Positions 47,004 through 57,507 of a stretch of 64,000 nucleotides of DNA are shown here, piece after piece; position 1 is the first letter of the stretch; each line of letters starts with the position of its first letter. This stretch comes from Ruegeria profundi (GTDB lineage: Bacteria > Pseudomonadota > Alphaproteobacteria > Rhodobacterales > Rhodobacteraceae). Below the pieces are notes generated by a model that was given only the letters and a program-made list of their open reading frames with translations, made no database searches and was not told where the DNA came from. The translations under genes and the position numbers were made by a program. The stretch is from assembly GCF_001507545.1 (NCBI RefSeq), contig NZ_LQBP01000004.1:310001-374000 (forward strand). The letters run 5' to 3'.

Positions 47004-47879
47004 TCAGCCCGGGGTCGCGTCCAATTCCGCGCGCAGCAGCCGCGCGGCCCTGCTTTCGAAATCGCCGTACTCGGCTGCTTGCTGTTGGATGAACTGCAAG
47101 TGCGGCAAGCGTGCGGCAAAGTCCTCAATCGAAGCGGACTGGATCGCGCGGCGGATATCGACCTCGGACTCACACAGGATCATGCCAGACGTATCGAAGA
47201 AATCGCCGATATTCGGGCACCCCCAATAGATCGGTACTGTCGAACAAAGGATCGCGTCGATCAGCTTTTCCGAGAAGTAGTTCCTCTCGCGCACATTCTC
47301 GATCACCACGGAATAACGGTAGGGCGCCAGCCCGTCTGATTTTCGCTCGAACGGTGTATATCCCCGGCCCATGATGTCCACATCCGCGCCGGTGTCCCGA
47401 ACCCAGTCGATCACTGCATGGCGCAGCCTGTGCCCTTCAAGATCGCGCTTGGCCGAGGCGATCAGCGAGCAGGTCTTGGTTTTCTCAACGCCAAGATCCC
47501 GCCAGTCGGGCACCATCGTCACGCCATAGGGCAGGAACACCGCGTTCGGTATGTTTTCAAGCAACACGTCATGAAAGGTGAAAACGCGGAAAAATCGCCG
47601 CCAAGTATACCGCAGCATTCGGTCGTGTTTGCCGTGAATGGCCGAAGGCTCACCCATCATCAGAGAAATGCGTGCGCGTGTGCCACGACGCAGCCGAAGA
47701 TGCACGGTTGAGTTCGGGTACATGATCAGGTGGTCAGTACGCTCCAGATCGCCGACCGTCTTTCCGACCAAACGGTCGGGGCACCCCTCGGGCCAGATCA
47801 ATTCGGATAAAGGGACCGAAGCAAGTTTCGGTCCAAGACGGTGCCCATAGGGCAATATCGCGATGGCAGGCTGGGTCAT
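47004..47879 (-). CDS. Glycosyltransferase family 10-like (fucosyltransferase-fold) protein
   Basis: A 291-residue protein with the GT10 donor-site motif: APYRYSVVIENV (about 185-196) then YFSEKLIDAILCSTVPIYWG (201-220), closely like the alpha-1,3-fucosyltransferase signature. The N-terminal half is divergent. Bacterial GT10-like proteins add fucose or related sugars to lipopolysaccharide or capsule; donor and acceptor are unknown here. Its start overlaps the end of the PhzF gene by 4 bases (ATGA), so the two are co-transcribed. No other glycosyltransferase lies near. Confidence 0.78.
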   Translation of the reverse strand: MTQPAIAILPYGHRLGPKLASVPLSELIWPEGCPDRLVGKTVGDLERTDHLIMYPNSTVHLRLRRGTRARISLMMGEPSAIHGKHDRMLRYTWRRFFRVFTFHDVLLENIPNAVFLPYGVTMVPDWRDLGVEKTKTCSLIASAKRDLEGHRLRHAVIDWVRDTGADVDIMGRGYTPFERKSDGLAPYRYSVVIENVRERNYFSEKLIDAILCSTVPIYWGCPNIGDFFDTSGMILCESEVDIRRAIQSASIEDFAARLPHLQFIQQQAAEYGDFESRAARLLRAELDATPG

Positions 47880-48763
47880 TTAGTGACCTCCGGCAAGTCA
47901 ACCTGGCCGCGCATCAGAACATATCCGCGTCCGGCCACCTTTATGCCGGTCATTGCATCAACCGGCCCTACACGCGTCACGGTGGCCCGACCCGGGCGGC
48001 CCATGTCATGGCCTTGTTCTGCCGTAAAGCTGTCCTTGGTCATCAGCCCGTTTTTCCAAAGATAGGCCGCCATCGCACCGGTTGCCGATCCGGTAAACGG
48101 ATCCTCGGGCGGGCTGGGCGGTGCCATCAGTAGGCGCGAGAAGGTATCACCTGCGTCTGTTGCGCCCTTGAGTGTCACTAAGAAAGGCTCTGCCATGTCT
48201 ACACCGGAATAGCCCGCCTTTGCAGTAAGCTCGCGCAACGCGTCGACGTTCAGCTTCGCGGCACGAAGTGAATCGTGATCCCGCAGAACCGTAATGCAAA
48301 ATGGCAAACCGGTGGATACAAACTGAGGCGGGGCAACAATCGCGTCCTTGGGCAGACTGACGGTGGCAGCAACCATACCGGCAGGTATGACCTTGCCGAA
48401 TTGCGGCGCGACTTGGGTCATCTCAATCTCGTCGCCGTTCAGGCGGATTGAAACAAGGCCCGCACCGGTTTCCAAAGTCAGCGTATCGCCCGTAATCAGG
48501 CCGCGAGACTTCATAGCCGCGACCGTTGCTATGGTGGGATGTCCGGCAAAGGGGATTTCCCGGCTTGCCAGAAAGTAACGCACGCGAAAATCAGCCACAT
48601 CGGATGGCCCGGTGAACGTACATTCGACCAAGGATGTCTCGCGCACATAGGCGGTGCAAATTTCTTCCGACAAAACCGCGCCGCCGTGGACAACGGCGCA
48701 TCCGTTGCCACCAAAGGCGCGGTCGGTAAAGGCGTCTACCCAGTCGAAGTCAAACCAGCTCAT
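47876..48763 (-). CDS. PhzF family isomerase-like protein
   Basis: A 295-residue PhzF/diaminopimelate-epimerase-fold protein. The family features are DAFTDRAFGGNGCAVV, the catalytic Glu at about 47 (RETSLVECTF), the FAGHPTIATVAAM motif and DPFTGSATGAMAAYLWKNGL. PhzF itself isomerises a phenazine precursor, but most homologues have other or unknown substrates, and no phenazine genes are seen. It forms an operon with the GT10-like gene downstream. Confidence 0.9.
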   Translation of the reverse strand: MSWFDFDWVDAFTDRAFGGNGCAVVHGGAVLSEEICTAYVRETSLVECTFTGPSDVADFRVRYFLASREIPFAGHPTIATVAAMKSRGLITGDTLTLETGAGLVSIRLNGDEIEMTQVAPQFGKVIPAGMVAATVSLPKDAIVAPPQFVSTGLPFCITVLRDHDSLRAAKLNVDALRELTAKAGYSGVDMAEPFLVTLKGATDAGDTFSRLLMAPPSPPEDPFTGSATGAMAAYLWKNGLMTKDSFTAEQGHDMGRPGRATVTRVGPVDAMTGIKVAGRGYVLMRGQVDLPEVTK

Positions 48764-48860
48764 GTCGTGCGCCCTCCGTTCTGCGCCCCATTACAGAGTC
48801 GCATGTCTGGCTTTAAGGGCACCAGATGTCACGGAGAAAATAGTGCGCGCTGGCACTGTA

Positions 48861-49085
48861 TCAGTGCACGGCTACCGGCGAAAAGTCATGCTCGCGTGCC
48901 AGAACGAAAGCCAGCTTGCGATCCGCGACCAGCGCCAGTTGCTGACCGTCAGAATTGTGGACGGCATATAACTGATCCAGATCACCGGCCTGCTCTCTGA
49001 CTTCTTGCGGCAGATCGGCGACTTCGACCGTTTTTACATAGGCGATCCTGTCGCCCCCGGTGTTCAGCTCGATCGGTGTATTCAT
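48861..49085 (-). CDS. DUF1150 family protein
   Basis: A 74-residue protein of the DUF1150 family: YVKTVEVADLPQEVREQAGDLDQLYAVHNSDG, then QLALVADRKLAFVLAREHDF. In alphaproteobacteria it is regularly found directly downstream of a small heat-shock protein gene, as here (5 bases). Its function is unknown; the pairing suggests a stress-related role, possibly in the same complex. Full length for the family. Confidence 0.9.
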   Translation of the reverse strand: MNTPIELNTGGDRIAYVKTVEVADLPQEVREQAGDLDQLYAVHNSDGQQLALVADRKLAFVLAREHDFSPVAVH

Positions 49086-49090
49086 AGCTC

Positions 49091-49504
49091 TTACCCCTTT
49101 CTTATGTTGATCTTTTGCACCACGGTTTCAGGCACAGCTCGGCTTAGATCCACGTGCAGCAGACCGTTTTCGATGATCGCCTCGCCCACCTCAACACCAT
49201 CCGCCAGCACGAACATGCGCTGGAACTGACGTGCGGCGATTCCGCGATGCAGGAATATGCGCCCCTCGCTATCGTCGCGTTGACGACCCCGGATGACCAG
49301 TTGACGATCTTCGATGGTGATCGACAGATCCTCTTCGGCGAACCCAGCCACCGCAAGCGTGATACGGTAAGAAAAATCCGATGTCTGTTCGATGTTATAG
49401 GGCGGGTAACCTTCGTTGCCAGCCTTTGCAGACCGTTCCAGAAGGCGTTCCAACTGCTCGAACCCCAAAAGATGCGGGTATGAGCCAAGAGTAAGTTTTG
49501 ACAC
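49091..49504 (-). CDS. Small heat-shock protein, Hsp20 family
   Basis: A 137-residue alpha-crystallin-domain chaperone that holds unfolding proteins. It has GYPPYNIEQTSDFSYRITLAVAGF, EEDLSITIEDRQLVIRG and the conserved A-x-x-x-N-G-x-L segment (EAIIENGLLHVDL). The start is GTG at 49504 with AAGGA upstream. A CTTGTG-N15-TCCCATAT element upstream (49573-49601) resembles an RpoH heat-shock promoter. It forms an operon with DUF1150. Confidence 0.93.
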   Translation of the reverse strand: MSKLTLGSYPHLLGFEQLERLLERSAKAGNEGYPPYNIEQTSDFSYRITLAVAGFAEEDLSITIEDRQLVIRGRQRDDSEGRIFLHRGIAARQFQRMFVLADGVEVGEAIIENGLLHVDLSRAVPETVVQKINIRKG

Positions 49505-49572
49505 GTATTTTCGTCCTTTTTTGTCAAAGCGACGTATGGTGCGGCCCCGTTCCGGCAACCGCGTGTAATAGA

Positions 49573-49601
49573 ATATGGGATTGTTCAGCGATGTCCACAA
49601 G
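49573..49601 (-). promoter_or_regulatory. RpoH-like promoter of the hsp20-DUF1150 operon
   Basis: On the minus strand CTTGTG (49596-49601), 15 bases, TCCCATAT (49573-49580) is near the E. coli heat-shock consensus CTTGAA-N13-17-CCCCATNT. It lies about 65 bases upstream of the GTG start. Confidence 0.45.
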
Positions 49602-49668
49602 GTCTGGCGATATAAACCCTGACGCACTATCTTGTGTGGGAAGCACCACAACAACCATTGAGTCGCCA

Positions 49669-49893
49669 ATGAACGCGCCCACCGATCTATCGATGAAAAC
49701 AGACGAGGTTTTGCGGGTTGAGCTCGAGGTTTTCCGCCGCCAGCACCGCGATCTGGATGAGGCGATCGAGGCGCTGCAATCCACTGGTACGGCTGATCAG
49801 CTTACGATCAAGCGCCTCAAAAAGCAGAAATTGCGGCTGAAGGACATTATTCGCCTGATTGAAGACCGTTTAACGCCTGACATCATCGCCTGA
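49669..49893 (+). CDS. YdcH family (DUF465) protein
   Basis: A 74-residue helical protein of the YdcH/DUF465 family: [23 protein letters not shown] then [32 protein letters not shown]. The Leu/Lys-rich coiled coil and the terminal PDIIA are family hallmarks. Function unknown. The start at 49669 ([10 protein letters not shown]) fits the family length; a frame to 49591 is possible. It is divergent from hsp20 and 65 bases upstream of purE. Confidence 0.88.
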   Translation: MNAPTDLSMKTDEVLRVELEVFRRQHRDLDEAIEALQSTGTADQLTIKRLKKQKLRLKDIIRLIEDRLTPDIIA

Positions 49894-49897
49894 CGCA

Positions 49898-49925
49898 TTG
49901 CCACGAAGGTCGATTTGGATATAGT
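49898..49925 (+). promoter_or_regulatory. Sigma-70-type promoter of purEK
   Basis: TTGCCA (49898-49903), 16 bases, TATAGT (49920-49925), 34 bases before the purE ATG. Confidence 0.5.
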
Positions 49926-49958
49926 GCGCGCTCTTTCGAAAGGCAGGGACGCAAGCGG

Positions 49959-50447
49959 ATGAGCGATGTGAAAGTGGGGATCATCATGGGCAGCCAATCA
50001 GACTGGCCCACGATGAAAGAAGCCGCAACCATTCTGGATGAGCTGGGCATCGCCTACGAAAAACACATCGTCTCGGCACATCGGACGCCGGACCGTTTGT
50101 GGGAGTATGGCAAAACCGCCGTGTCGCGCGGATTGCATGTCATCATTGCCGGGGCCGGAGGGGCGGCGCACCTGCCGGGCATGATGGCGTCAAAAACGCG
50201 GGTACCGGTGATCGGTGTTCCGGTGCAGACACGCGCGCTGTCGGGTGTCGACTCTCTGTATTCCATCGTTCAGATGCCTAAGGGGTTTCCGGTTGCGACC
50301 ATGGCAATCGGTGCCGCCGGGGGCGCGAATGCTGGTCTGATGGCAGCAGGTATCCTGGCCTTGCAGGACAGCGCTTTGGCCAGTCGTCTGGATGCGTGGC
50401 GCGAAGCGCTGTCCGCTTCGATCCCAGAGGAGCCGGTCGATGACTGA
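49959..50447 (+). CDS. purE: N5-carboxyaminoimidazole ribonucleotide mutase
   Basis: A 162-residue class I PurE, which turns N5-CAIR into CAIR in purine synthesis. It begins with [18 protein letters not shown], has [16 protein letters not shown], and [16 protein letters not shown], all active-site loops of the family. The partner PurK follows with an 8-base overlap, which marks class I enzymes using N5-CAIR. Full length. Confidence 0.97.
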   Translation: MSDVKVGIIMGSQSDWPTMKEAATILDELGIAYEKHIVSAHRTPDRLWEYGKTAVSRGLHVIIAGAGGAAHLPGMMASKTRVPVIGVPVQTRALSGVDSLYSIVQMPKGFPVATMAIGAAGGANAGLMAAGILALQDSALASRLDAWREALSASIPEEPVDD

Positions 50448-51507
50448 TGCACTTAAACCCGGCGCTAGGATCGGGATTCTGGGCGGTGGTCAACTGGGGC
50501 GTATGTTGTCGGTCGCAGCGTCTCGACTGGGGTTCGTGACGCATATTTTTGAACCCGGCCCCAATCCGCCCGCCGGGCAGGTGGCCGACAGGGTGACAAC
50601 CGCGGCCTATGACGATGCCGATGCGCTCAAAGCCTTTGCCGAATCTGTTGATGTCATCACTTATGAATTCGAAAACATCCCGACCGAAGCGCTGGACATG
50701 TTGGAAGCCCATCGCCCGATCCGTCCGGGGCGCGAGGCTTTGAGCGTGAGTCAAGACCGGCTAACCGAAAAGACGTTCTTGCAAGGGCTTGGTCTGAAGA
50801 CTGCGCCATTCGCCGATATCACGGACATGGACAGCCTGAACGCCGCAATTGAGCAAATCGGTACTCCGGCTATCCTGAAAACCCGTCGCTTTGGCTATGA
50901 CGGTAAAGGCCAAGCGCGATTGCGCACGCCCGAGGACGCAAAGACCGCTTTGGCCGACATGGCAGGCGCGCCCGCGATCCTAGAAGGCTTCGTGGACTTC
51001 ACGCATGAAGTGTCGATCATTGCCGCGCGCGGCGTGGATGGTCAGGTCGCCTGTTTTGATCCTGGCGAGAATGTTCACCGCGATGGCATACTTCATACAA
51101 CGACGGTTCCGGCCCGACTGCGCCCTGCACAGCGCACGGACGCAGTTCTGCTGGCCGCCAACATCCTCAACGCGCTGGACTATGTCGGTGTTATGGGGGT
51201 TGAACTGTTCGTAACACCCGCAGGCCTGATCGTGAATGAGATCGCCCCACGTGTGCACAATTCGGGCCATTGGACACAGAATGGCTGCGCGGTGGATCAA
51301 TTTGAACAGCATATTCGCGCTGTGACAGGTTGGCCTTTGGGCGACGGGCAGCGGCATTCGGATGTGGTCATGCAAAACCTGATCGGTGCCGACATGGACC
51401 GTGTTCCTGAACTGGCGCAAGAGCGCGACGTGGCCCTGCATCTTTATGGCAAGGCCGAGGTCAAGGCCGGTCGCAAAATGGGACATTTCAACCGCATTTC
51501 GCGGTGA
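50440..51507 (+). CDS. purK: 5-(carboxyamino)imidazole ribonucleotide synthase
   Basis: A 355-residue ATP-grasp enzyme that carboxylates AIR to N5-CAIR. It has [34 protein letters not shown], the ATP-grasp EVSIIAARG segment and [13 protein letters not shown], all typical of PurK. The ATG at 50440 lies within the end of purE (8-base overlap) with AGAGGAG upstream. It is followed by the convergent phnM gene, whose stop abuts it. Confidence 0.96.
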   Translation: MTDALKPGARIGILGGGQLGRMLSVAASRLGFVTHIFEPGPNPPAGQVADRVTTAAYDDADALKAFAESVDVITYEFENIPTEALDMLEAHRPIRPGREALSVSQDRLTEKTFLQGLGLKTAPFADITDMDSLNAAIEQIGTPAILKTRRFGYDGKGQARLRTPEDAKTALADMAGAPAILEGFVDFTHEVSIIAARGVDGQVACFDPGENVHRDGILHTTTVPARLRPAQRTDAVLLAANILNALDYVGVMGVELFVTPAGLIVNEIAPRVHNSGHWTQNGCAVDQFEQHIRAVTGWPLGDGQRHSDVVMQNLIGADMDRVPELAQERDVALHLYGKAEVKAGRKMGHFNRISR

Positions 51508-52659
51508 TCAGCCGAGGAACCGCGCTGCGATATCCCCCGACATATAGCTGACCCGCCCACCAGCCAGCGTGGCTGCAACACGCTGGGTATCAGCGTCAAG
51601 AATGACCAGATCAGCGCGTTGGCCCGGCGCCAGCGTGCCACGATTCTGCAACCCAAGTACGCGCGCCGGGCCCGACGATACAAGTGCCCAAGCCCCGGCC
51701 ATATCCAACAAACCAGTTTTGGCCAGCATCAAAGCCGCACGTCTGGGACTGGGATAGTGGTAGTCCGAGGCCAATGCGTCGCAATACCCCATGGTGATAA
51801 GGTCCAATGCACTGACGTTGCCCTTGTGCGAGCCGCCGCGCACGACATTGGGCGAGCCCAGAATAACATGGTCCCCCGCCGCACGGGCGGCTTCGGCCGC
51901 GGCGAGTGTTTCCGGGAATTCGGCAATTCGCGCGCCGCGCGCGCGCCATACAGCGCGGTCCTGCGCCGTGGCATCGTCATGGCTGCCCATGCGCACACCC
52001 TGCGTGGCCAGCACTGCGCACAACGCATCCAGCGCCTCTGGCACTTCGCCCCCTCGGTCATGCATGGACAGCAACATCTCAAAGTGCTTATCCGGATTTC
52101 TTCCGGCCTTGAGCGCCTGCCCCGTCAGCCGCGGCGGTTTACGTCGTTCCGCCAGCCGATCATGCGGTAGGTGGTCGTTGAACACCACGTAGGGCACCTG
52201 CCAGTCGGCAATGCGTTCCGGCAGTCCCGCATAATCGTCCAACATATGCGTTTCGAAACGAAGCTGCGGCATCATATCAGTCACGACACGATCCTTGACC
52301 AAGGCGATGGCCTCAAACACCTGCCCCGCGAATTCGGGACCGCGCACGCCGCCCTCCCAACTGTGGAATTGGGCCAGAACCGCAGTGGTGATGCCGTTGG
52401 CCGCCAGTTCAGCCTCGACCGAGAGGATTCCTTCGTCCATCTGCTTCATTGCCCCGCGGCGCGGTGCGATATGGCGCTCAAATCCATCCCCATGCAGGTC
52501 AATGATCCCCGGCAGAACGAGATAGCCAGACAGATCAACTTGTCGCCCTGCGTAATCAGCTTGTATGAAGCCGTCGGCCACGGACAAGTCGGCAGGCACA
52601 AGACCCTCCTCCGGCAGCAGCACCTCTGCGCCGGTGAACGTCAGGTTTAATGAGGTCAT
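51508..52659 (-). CDS. phnM: Alpha-D-ribose 1-methylphosphonate 5-triphosphate diphosphatase-like, PhnM
   Basis: A 383-residue amidohydrolase-fold protein of the PhnM type. It has the metal motif LVLPGIIDLHGDGFERH, then VVFNDHLPHDRL, the RMGSHDDAT metal site and ASDYHYPSP. PhnM releases pyrophosphate from the C-P lyase intermediate. No other phn gene is in the window, so this is an orphan copy or part of a split pathway. ATG at 52659 overlaps the stop of the upstream hydrolase (ATGA). Confidence 0.9.
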   Translation of the reverse strand: MTSLNLTFTGAEVLLPEEGLVPADLSVADGFIQADYAGRQVDLSGYLVLPGIIDLHGDGFERHIAPRRGAMKQMDEGILSVEAELAANGITTAVLAQFHSWEGGVRGPEFAGQVFEAIALVKDRVVTDMMPQLRFETHMLDDYAGLPERIADWQVPYVVFNDHLPHDRLAERRKPPRLTGQALKAGRNPDKHFEMLLSMHDRGGEVPEALDALCAVLATQGVRMGSHDDATAQDRAVWRARGARIAEFPETLAAAEAARAAGDHVILGSPNVVRGGSHKGNVSALDLITMGYCDALASDYHYPSPRRAALMLAKTGLLDMAGAWALVSSGPARVLGLQNRGTLAPGQRADLVILDADTQRVAATLAGGRVSYMSGDIAARFLG

Positions 52660-53429
52660 TGCGATGGCTCCGACTCGGGTTCCGAACAATCTTGCCCAAG
52701 GCAGATTTCGTCGATGACATGCGTCACCCAGTCCAACCAGGTTATATCCGGATCGAAGCGTCCGAACTCAATGAAATGCAGCGCCTGCGCCATCACGAGC
52801 GGATTGTTCATCATGAAAGTGTGGGTGACGGGCAAGACGATATGTTCTTTCATGCCCTCAACCTTCGTTGTTTCGATCGACACCTTGCCATCGTCCCTGC
52901 CCTCAATCATCGAGGATGACAGAGGGTTCAGGGAATTCTCGCCGGCGATCACTCCCAACTCGAAATCCACGGCTGGCAGCTGGCCCGGAATACCCTCAGG
53001 GCCGGTGCCCAACGCCAATCCCGCAGGCCCGTGAAGCATACCAAAAACCTCAAATGCGCCCAGTTCGTCGACCAACTGGCTTCCCTGGTTGGGCGGGCCA
53101 AGCATGACCACGCGCCCCAGATTGTCAGGATGATGATCCTGTAACCAATAACGCAACAAGATGCCACCCATCGAATGCGCCACCACGTTCACGGTTTCAT
53201 CACCACAGGCGGCAAAGGCTTCCGGAAGGGTCTGATCGGCGAGCTCGGGGATCGGCAGATCGGTCGAGGGATATCCAGGACGTACCACGGAATAGTCATG
53301 CGCCTGAAAAAGCTCCTCCATAACAGCAAAAGACGTTTCGGTCCGTGCAAGGCCATGCAACAAAACCACGCATTTTGCATGGGTCACAGCAGGAACAACA
53401 AGGAAGAGTAGCGCGAGCGTAAATCTCAT
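52656..53429 (-). CDS. Secreted alpha/beta hydrolase (lipase-like)
   Basis: A 257-residue exported hydrolase. The signal MRFTLALLFLVVPAVTHA precedes CVVLLHGLARTETSF, and the nucleophile elbow is AHSMGGIL. A WLDWVTHVIDEICLGQDC tail with two Cys and an acidic end completes it. It resembles triacylglycerol lipase or cutinase-like proteins; substrate unknown. It overlaps phnM by 4 bases, but there is no functional link I can see. Confidence 0.85.
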   Translation of the reverse strand: MRFTLALLFLVVPAVTHAKCVVLLHGLARTETSFAVMEELFQAHDYSVVRPGYPSTDLPIPELADQTLPEAFAACGDETVNVVAHSMGGILLRYWLQDHHPDNLGRVVMLGPPNQGSQLVDELGAFEVFGMLHGPAGLALGTGPEGIPGQLPAVDFELGVIAGENSLNPLSSSMIEGRDDGKVSIETTKVEGMKEHIVLPVTHTFMMNNPLVMAQALHFIEFGRFDPDITWLDWVTHVIDEICLGQDCSEPESEPSQ

Positions 53430-53467
53430 AGTCGCCAGATAAGCCCTAACCGCAGTCGATGAAACCC

Positions 53468-54310
53468 CTAGCGCGGCCTCAGGCGCAAAACGGCCAGTGC
53501 TATGCCGCCCAGAACCAATGCCGCACCCAGTATCAGGCGCAGACTAGCGACCTCTCCCAGCAAGAGCACCCCACCCAGTATGGCTATGATCGGAACGCTC
53601 AATTGAACCACGGCCGCCGTGGTCGGCACTAGCTGCGGCAGAACGCGGTACCACAGCGCATATCCCATACCCGAGGTGACAGCGCCAGAGACTATCGCCA
53701 GACCGTACCCAGCGCCTGTCATGCGCCACTCGCCCCCTGCCACAATCAGGGCCAAAGCTGTCAGAGGCAGGGCGACGATGAAATTTGCCGCCGTACCAGC
53801 CAGCGCGTCCGGTTCCGAGCGCCCGACCAGCGAGTAGGCTGCCCAGCCGATCCCGGCAGCGGTCATCAGCAGCGATCCGGCTGGATCAACCTGAACTGCG
53901 CCGACCGGCCACAGAACATAGGCAAGCCCCGCAAGGGCAATGACCGCACCCGCGATCTGACGGCGCGTCGGCGCGCTGCCGGTCACAGATGTCACCGCGA
54001 ACATGGTGATCTGCACCACTCCAAACAGAATGAGAGCACCCAACCCGGCATCCAGCGTCAGATAGGCGATGGAAAACCCGATCATGTACATCGACAACGC
54101 CCCTGCCCCCGCGATCCGGCGACGATTGCGCAGCGGTAGGTGCCCAGCCCTGAACCAGACCAGAATGCTTAGAACCAAAGCTCCGGACAGCACGCGGACA
54201 ACCGCAAAACCAGCAGGATCACTGGCGCCGGTGTCAATCGCCAGTCGGTTCAGGATCGAATTCGCCGCAAAAGCGCACATAGTCAGGGCAGTGAGTAGAA
54301 ACAATCGCAT
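53468..54310 (-). CDS. EamA family (DMT) transporter
   Basis: A 280-residue membrane protein with ten predicted helices in two EamA repeats, typical of the drug/metabolite transporter superfamily. The second repeat carries VPTTAAVVQLSVPIIAILGGVLLLGE, the usual EamA signature. Substrate could be an amino acid, sugar or drug; it cannot be told. The ATG at 54310 gives MRLFLLTALTMCAFAANS; a frame to 54346 is possible. Confidence 0.9.
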   Translation of the reverse strand: MRLFLLTALTMCAFAANSILNRLAIDTGASDPAGFAVVRVLSGALVLSILVWFRAGHLPLRNRRRIAGAGALSMYMIGFSIAYLTLDAGLGALILFGVVQITMFAVTSVTGSAPTRRQIAGAVIALAGLAYVLWPVGAVQVDPAGSLLMTAAGIGWAAYSLVGRSEPDALAGTAANFIVALPLTALALIVAGGEWRMTGAGYGLAIVSGAVTSGMGYALWYRVLPQLVPTTAAVVQLSVPIIAILGGVLLLGEVASLRLILGAALVLGGIALAVLRLRPR

Positions 54311-54370
54311 ATCAACCGCATAGCGGTATCGCGCGCGTTTGCACACTCACATTCATGCACAACAGTCTGC

Positions 54371-54402
54371 AAAAAGAAACGGGGTCGCACAAAGGCGACC
54401 CC
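54371..54402 (-). terminator. Rho-independent terminator of groESL
   Basis: The 8-bp stem GGGGTCGC/GCGACCCC (54381-54388 with 54395-54402) has a 6-base loop and is followed on the minus strand by GTTTCTTTTT. It lies about 95 bases after the groL stop. Confidence 0.8.
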
Positions 54403-54497
54403 ATCCCTTAGCTTTTTGGCGGTCCCGTTCGGCAGCTTGGCCTCTTGGCCAAACGCCTGTCGGGGTCGTCAGAATTCGCAGGGCGAATTCGACGTGC

Positions 54498-56177
<1,680 letters not shown>

Positions 56178-56196
56178 TCAGAGAAAGCGTGCGGGC

Positions 56197-56484
56197 TTAC
56201 TCAATGATCCCCATGATGTCGCTTTCTTTCATCATCAGCAGCTCTTCGCCGTTGACCTGAACCTCGGTGCCCGACCATTTGCCGAACAGGATCTTGTCAC
56301 CAGCTTTTACAGCCATTGCGATCAGTTCGCCGCTGTCCTTGCGTGCGCCTTCGCCGGTTGCGACGACTTCACCTTCGCTGGGCTTTTCTTTTGCGCTGTC
56401 AGGAATGATCAGGCCGCCTGCGGTTTTCTCTTCGCTTTCGGTACGGCGAACCAGCACGCGGTCATGAAGCGGTTTCAATGCCAT
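56197..56484 (-). CDS. groS: Co-chaperonin GroES
   Basis: A 95-residue Gro[31 protein letters not shown] with the mobile loop ([11 protein letters not shown]), [17 protein letters not shown] and [28 protein letters not shown]. It caps GroEL. It is first in the groESL operon and is preceded by a CIRCE element and a promoter. Confidence 0.98.
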   Translation of the reverse strand: MALKPLHDRVLVRRTESEEKTAGGLIIPDSAKEKPSEGEVVATGEGARKDSGELIAMAVKAGDKILFGKWSGTEVQVNGEELLMMKESDIMGIIE

Positions 56485-56542
56485 CTTTGCAGCTCCTTGG
56501 GCTCAAAGTTTATTTATCCTCCCCTCGCCGGCTGGCGAGGCG

Positions 56543-56605
56543 TTAGCACTCGACCCTTGTGAGTGATAACGACGCATAGCTAGGAGGTCTAAAACGCCGA
56601 GTCAA
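56543..56605 (-). promoter_or_regulatory. groESL promoter with CIRCE operator
   Basis: The 27-base CIRCE at 56543-56569 has TTAGCACTC, a 9-base spacer and GAGTGATAA, one base off the consensus. On the minus strand TTGACT (56600-56605), 17 bases, TAGCTA (56577-56582) forms a sigma-70 promoter, so transcription should start at about 56570, directly at CIRCE. This is the HrcA repressor site layout. Confidence 0.88.
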
Positions 56606-56636
56606 CAAGCTGTGATATTTTTTTTGAAAGCAGGGC

Positions 56637-57311
56637 TCAGTCAGGCTGTTCCCAGCTATAGGCCCAGTGTTCAAGGCCTTTCTCTCCGGCTTCAGTCAGG
56701 CTGTAGGTGCCCTTTTGAACCTTAGCAAACCAGCCATAATGGTTGTCACGCATTAAACGGGTTGCCGATGGAACACCAGTGGCCCTCGCCACCTCTGAAC
56801 CTTTCGTCGCACCACATTCAGCCAGATGTGCGGCACATTTCAATGCGTCTTGCCGATAGGCCGTCACGATGCCGTGCCGGGTTGCTCCACCTGCATTTGG
56901 GTCGCCCTCAAGCCGGTCAAATGCCCGCAGCAATTGCGCGGCCTTGGCCTTGTTTTTGCGCGGCGCATATGGGCCGGGATCTGCGTGCACCTCAACCGCT
57001 CCGTCTGCGCGCACCGTGATCAGACCCAGGCCCAACCGTCGGCAGAGCGCCACGTTGTCTTTGAGAGCGCGTCGGGCAGAACGCCCCGTCGGCTTGCAAA
57101 CCGCGATATAGACGTAATCTGTAACCTTGAGGCGCGTGATAGCCTGGTGAAACAATGCCAACGAAAACCTAAGCTTTAGCTCGACGATCACCAGCTCATC
57201 CCCATTACGTACGGCCACGATATCGGCTGCACCCACCTCGCCTTTGACGGTATAACCCTGACGCTCCAACAGCGCTTTGATCGGGGGATAGAGGTCTTGC
57301 TCACGCTTCAT
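56637..57311 (-). CDS. DUF2161 family putative PD-(D/E)XK nuclease
   Basis: A 224-residue protein of the DUF2161 family. The PD-(D/E)XK core is visible: GEVGAADIVAVRNGDELVIVELKL gives the Asp and the E-L-K. The C-terminal region has a winged-helix-like segment (GSEVARATGVPSATRLMRDN) ending in GTYSLTEAGEKGLEHW. It may be a structure-specific DNA or RNA nuclease; target unknown. It lies upstream of groESL, in the same direction, and is common in Rhodobacterales. Confidence 0.82.
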   Translation of the reverse strand: MKREQDLYPPIKALLERQGYTVKGEVGAADIVAVRNGDELVIVELKLRFSLALFHQAITRLKVTDYVYIAVCKPTGRSARRALKDNVALCRRLGLGLITVRADGAVEVHADPGPYAPRKNKAKAAQLLRAFDRLEGDPNAGGATRHGIVTAYRQDALKCAAHLAECGATKGSEVARATGVPSATRLMRDNHYGWFAKVQKGTYSLTEAGEKGLEHWAYSWEQPD

Positions 57312-57446
57312 GGATGCATGCTATGCGATTTGCATTGGATTGCCAGCCCGCACCCGCGCCGTAAGCAGAGGTAATGCACAGGCTGGGCACAAGGCAGACC
57401 ATGCTTGCGTATTTCAGACCAACCGTCGCAGCGGGGCCTATGCCGG

Positions 57447-57475
57447 GTGACAACCTTGCCAGACCGCCCTATAAC
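57447..57475 (+). promoter_or_regulatory. Sigma-70-type promoter of ppaC
   Basis: GTGACA (57447-57452), 17 bases, TATAAC (57470-57475), 33 bases before the ATG of the pyrophosphatase gene. Confidence 0.6.
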
Positions 57476-57507
57476 GCGCGCAAATTTATCATCCTCAGGA
57501 CACTGAC

